DNA of 5,970 nucleotides. It comes from Elusimicrobia bacterium RIFCSPLOWO2_01_FULL_59_12 (GTDB lineage Bacteria; Elusimicrobiota; Elusimicrobia; 2-01-FULL-59-12). Where the stretch lies: assembly GCA_001800075.1 (NCBI GenBank), contig MGUR01000029.1, forward strand, positions 3,648-9,617, given 5' to 3'. The notes under the pieces are model-generated. The model ran no database searches, had not been told where the DNA came from, and saw nothing but the letters and a program-made list of their open reading frames with translations. Positions 4,903-5,970 of this stretch are shown here, one piece after another (the stretch's first letter is position 1; each line of letters begins with the position of its first letter). The translations under genes were made by a program, and so were the position numbers.

Positions 4903-5970
4903 ATGCCTCATAAGTCAATGCGAATTAGGTCTCTATTAGCCTTCCTCATTTTCTGGATGCCCGCCGCCGCGGGGGCGCTTTTCACCGGCAACGATCAATT
5001 CGACCGCGCCCGGCTGAACAACGAAGCGCTTCTCGACCGCGAGTACTTCACCAACCTGCTGGCCTACGCGCCGTTTTGGGACCCGCTACCGGCGTCTGTC
5101 AACCCGGGAGCTTTTGCGAGAACGTCCGAGGGAAGCCTCACGGGCGAAAAGCTGTTTATCCGGCGCGAAATCGGCGTCCGAGGCCGGTTCCATGAGAAAA
5201 GCTTCTGGGGATATCAGCTGCTTCAAGAGGAGGATTTGGAACAGTCATTTTTCTACCAATTTTTTGAAGCCCAGGCGCCCGCCTGCGGGCCCCTGGCCTT
5301 CCGTTTTTTCGGCCAACCCACGGCCAAAAAGCAGGATTCCGATATCGGCGCCGGCGTGGTTCTCGAGTCCCGGGCCGCCGTGCTGACGCTCGATGGAACC
5401 TGGGTCGACTTTAACTTCAACGGCCGGAACCTCGGCAGCCAGAGAGACCGGCGCGACCTCTATAACCTTCGGGCGCGTGTCCAGACCCCGGCCGGGTCGC
5501 GGTGGCGGGGCGAGGCGTCCTGGGAGTGGGACAGCCCCGTCGAACGTGAATTTCCGGATGAAGGCAATGCATTCGGCCAGAAAGGCGCCACGGCCCGCGC
5601 GTCCGCCAAAACCGGCCGCTGGCTGCTGCGGACGTCGTGGAAACGCGAGCATCGAAACCTCGTGGACCTTTCCAGCGGAACCGTTGTCCAGGATTTTAGG
5701 CGGCAGGCATGGATGGGCGATGCGGGATGGTTTTTCAAAGAAGGCGGCCGGCCGGTCCGTTTTGGAATACGCGTGCACCGGCGCGCGGCAGACTTCAGGG
5801 ATGGCGCGATCCCTTCCAATTCCACCGTCCAGTCGCGCTGGGAGGTCGACCCTTATGCGGCCGCCGATTGGGGCCTGGGAAAAAAATGCGTCTTGGAGAC
5901 GGGGTTTTATGCGGCGCTGGGACGGGAAAATTTGCGCGCGCTGGCTGCCCCGGCGGACCCCCGGAGGTAC
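4903..5970 (+). CDS. Exported protein, probable outer-membrane beta-barrel, 3' end missing
   Basis: The frame is open for 356 codons from ATG 4903 to the window edge with no stop. The start may instead be ATG 4918, which gives a cleaner signal peptide: MRIRS, a hydrophobic core LLAFLIFWMPAAAG, and a likely cleavage after AGA (residue 25 from 4903). The mature part is rich in Trp, Phe, Tyr, Gly and Arg with short alternating stretches that look like amphipathic strands: EKLFIRREIGVRGRF (82-96), AFRFFGQ (132-138), AAVLTLDGTWVDFNFNG (158-174), RWLLRTSWKREH (239-250) and PVRFGIRVHRRAADF (284-298). That pattern suits an outer-membrane barrel, but I recognise no family. Single Cys residues at 128 and 329. 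It is transcribed away from the protease gene. That the frame is coding is fairly sure from its length and signal peptide; the barrel is inference. Confidence 0.78.
   Translation, partial: MPHKSMRIRSLLAFLIFWMPAAAGALFTGNDQFDRARLNNEALLDREYFTNLLAYAPFWDPLPASVNPGAFARTSEGSLTGEKLFIRREIGVRGRFHEKSFWGYQLLQEEDLEQSFFYQFFEAQAPACGPLAFRFFGQPTAKKQDSDIGAGVVLESRAAVLTLDGTWVDFNFNGRNLGSQRDRRDLYNLRARVQTPAGSRWRGEASWEWDSPVEREFPDEGNAFGQKGATARASAKTGRWLLRTSWKREHRNLVDLSSGTVVQDFRRQAWMGDAGWFFKEGGRPVRFGIRVHRRAADFRDGAIPSNSTVQSRWEVDPYAAADWGLGKKCVLETGFYAALGRENLRALAAPADPRRY

Overview
The window looks like a GC-rich chromosomal segment from an uncultured Gram-negative bacterium. The Gram-negative inference rests on two exported proteins, one of them probably an outer-membrane barrel. 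Short CCTGCCTGCCGGCAGGCAGG-type palindromes, one of them inside a gene and coding LPAGQAG, recall candidate-phylum genomes such as Omnitrophota. That is from memory of such sequences and is a weak taxonomic guess. None of the gene starts I can place has a convincing Shine-Dalgarno sequence, and three have a -10-like box 4-6 nt before the ATG, so leaderless transcripts may be common here.

Layout. Positions 1-311 (minus): RelE/ParE-type toxin reading frame, open at the window edge and without a normal start codon. Positions 312-603: a gap with no believable gene, holding a hairpin and the mntA start signals. Positions 604-1216 (plus): a MntA/HepT type VII toxin-antitoxin pair. Positions 1402-2655 (plus): an AAA_14/DUF4143 ATPase with a near-consensus promoter immediately before its ATG and a palindromic element inside the coding sequence. 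Positions 2615-4555 (minus): a 646-residue exported trypsin-like serine protease with an unusual N-terminal half and a C-terminal membrane segment; its 3' end overlaps the ATPase gene by 41 bp. Positions 4556-4902: a divergent intergenic region containing a MITE-like element with terminal inverted repeats and flanking direct repeats, followed by a perfect 20-bp palindrome. Positions 4903-5970 (plus): the 5' part of an exported, probably beta-barrel protein that runs off the window.

The left 2.6 kb gathers three accessory modules (orphan RelE-like toxin, MntA/HepT, DUF4143 ATPase) typical of mobile or island DNA. The right half encodes cell-envelope proteins. The best candidates for something new are the MITE-like element, which appears to have landed in a palindromic site between the protease gene and its likely ancestral -10, and the protease architecture itself. 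I see no complete, clearly undescribed multi-gene system, and no CRISPR array, tRNA or rRNA.
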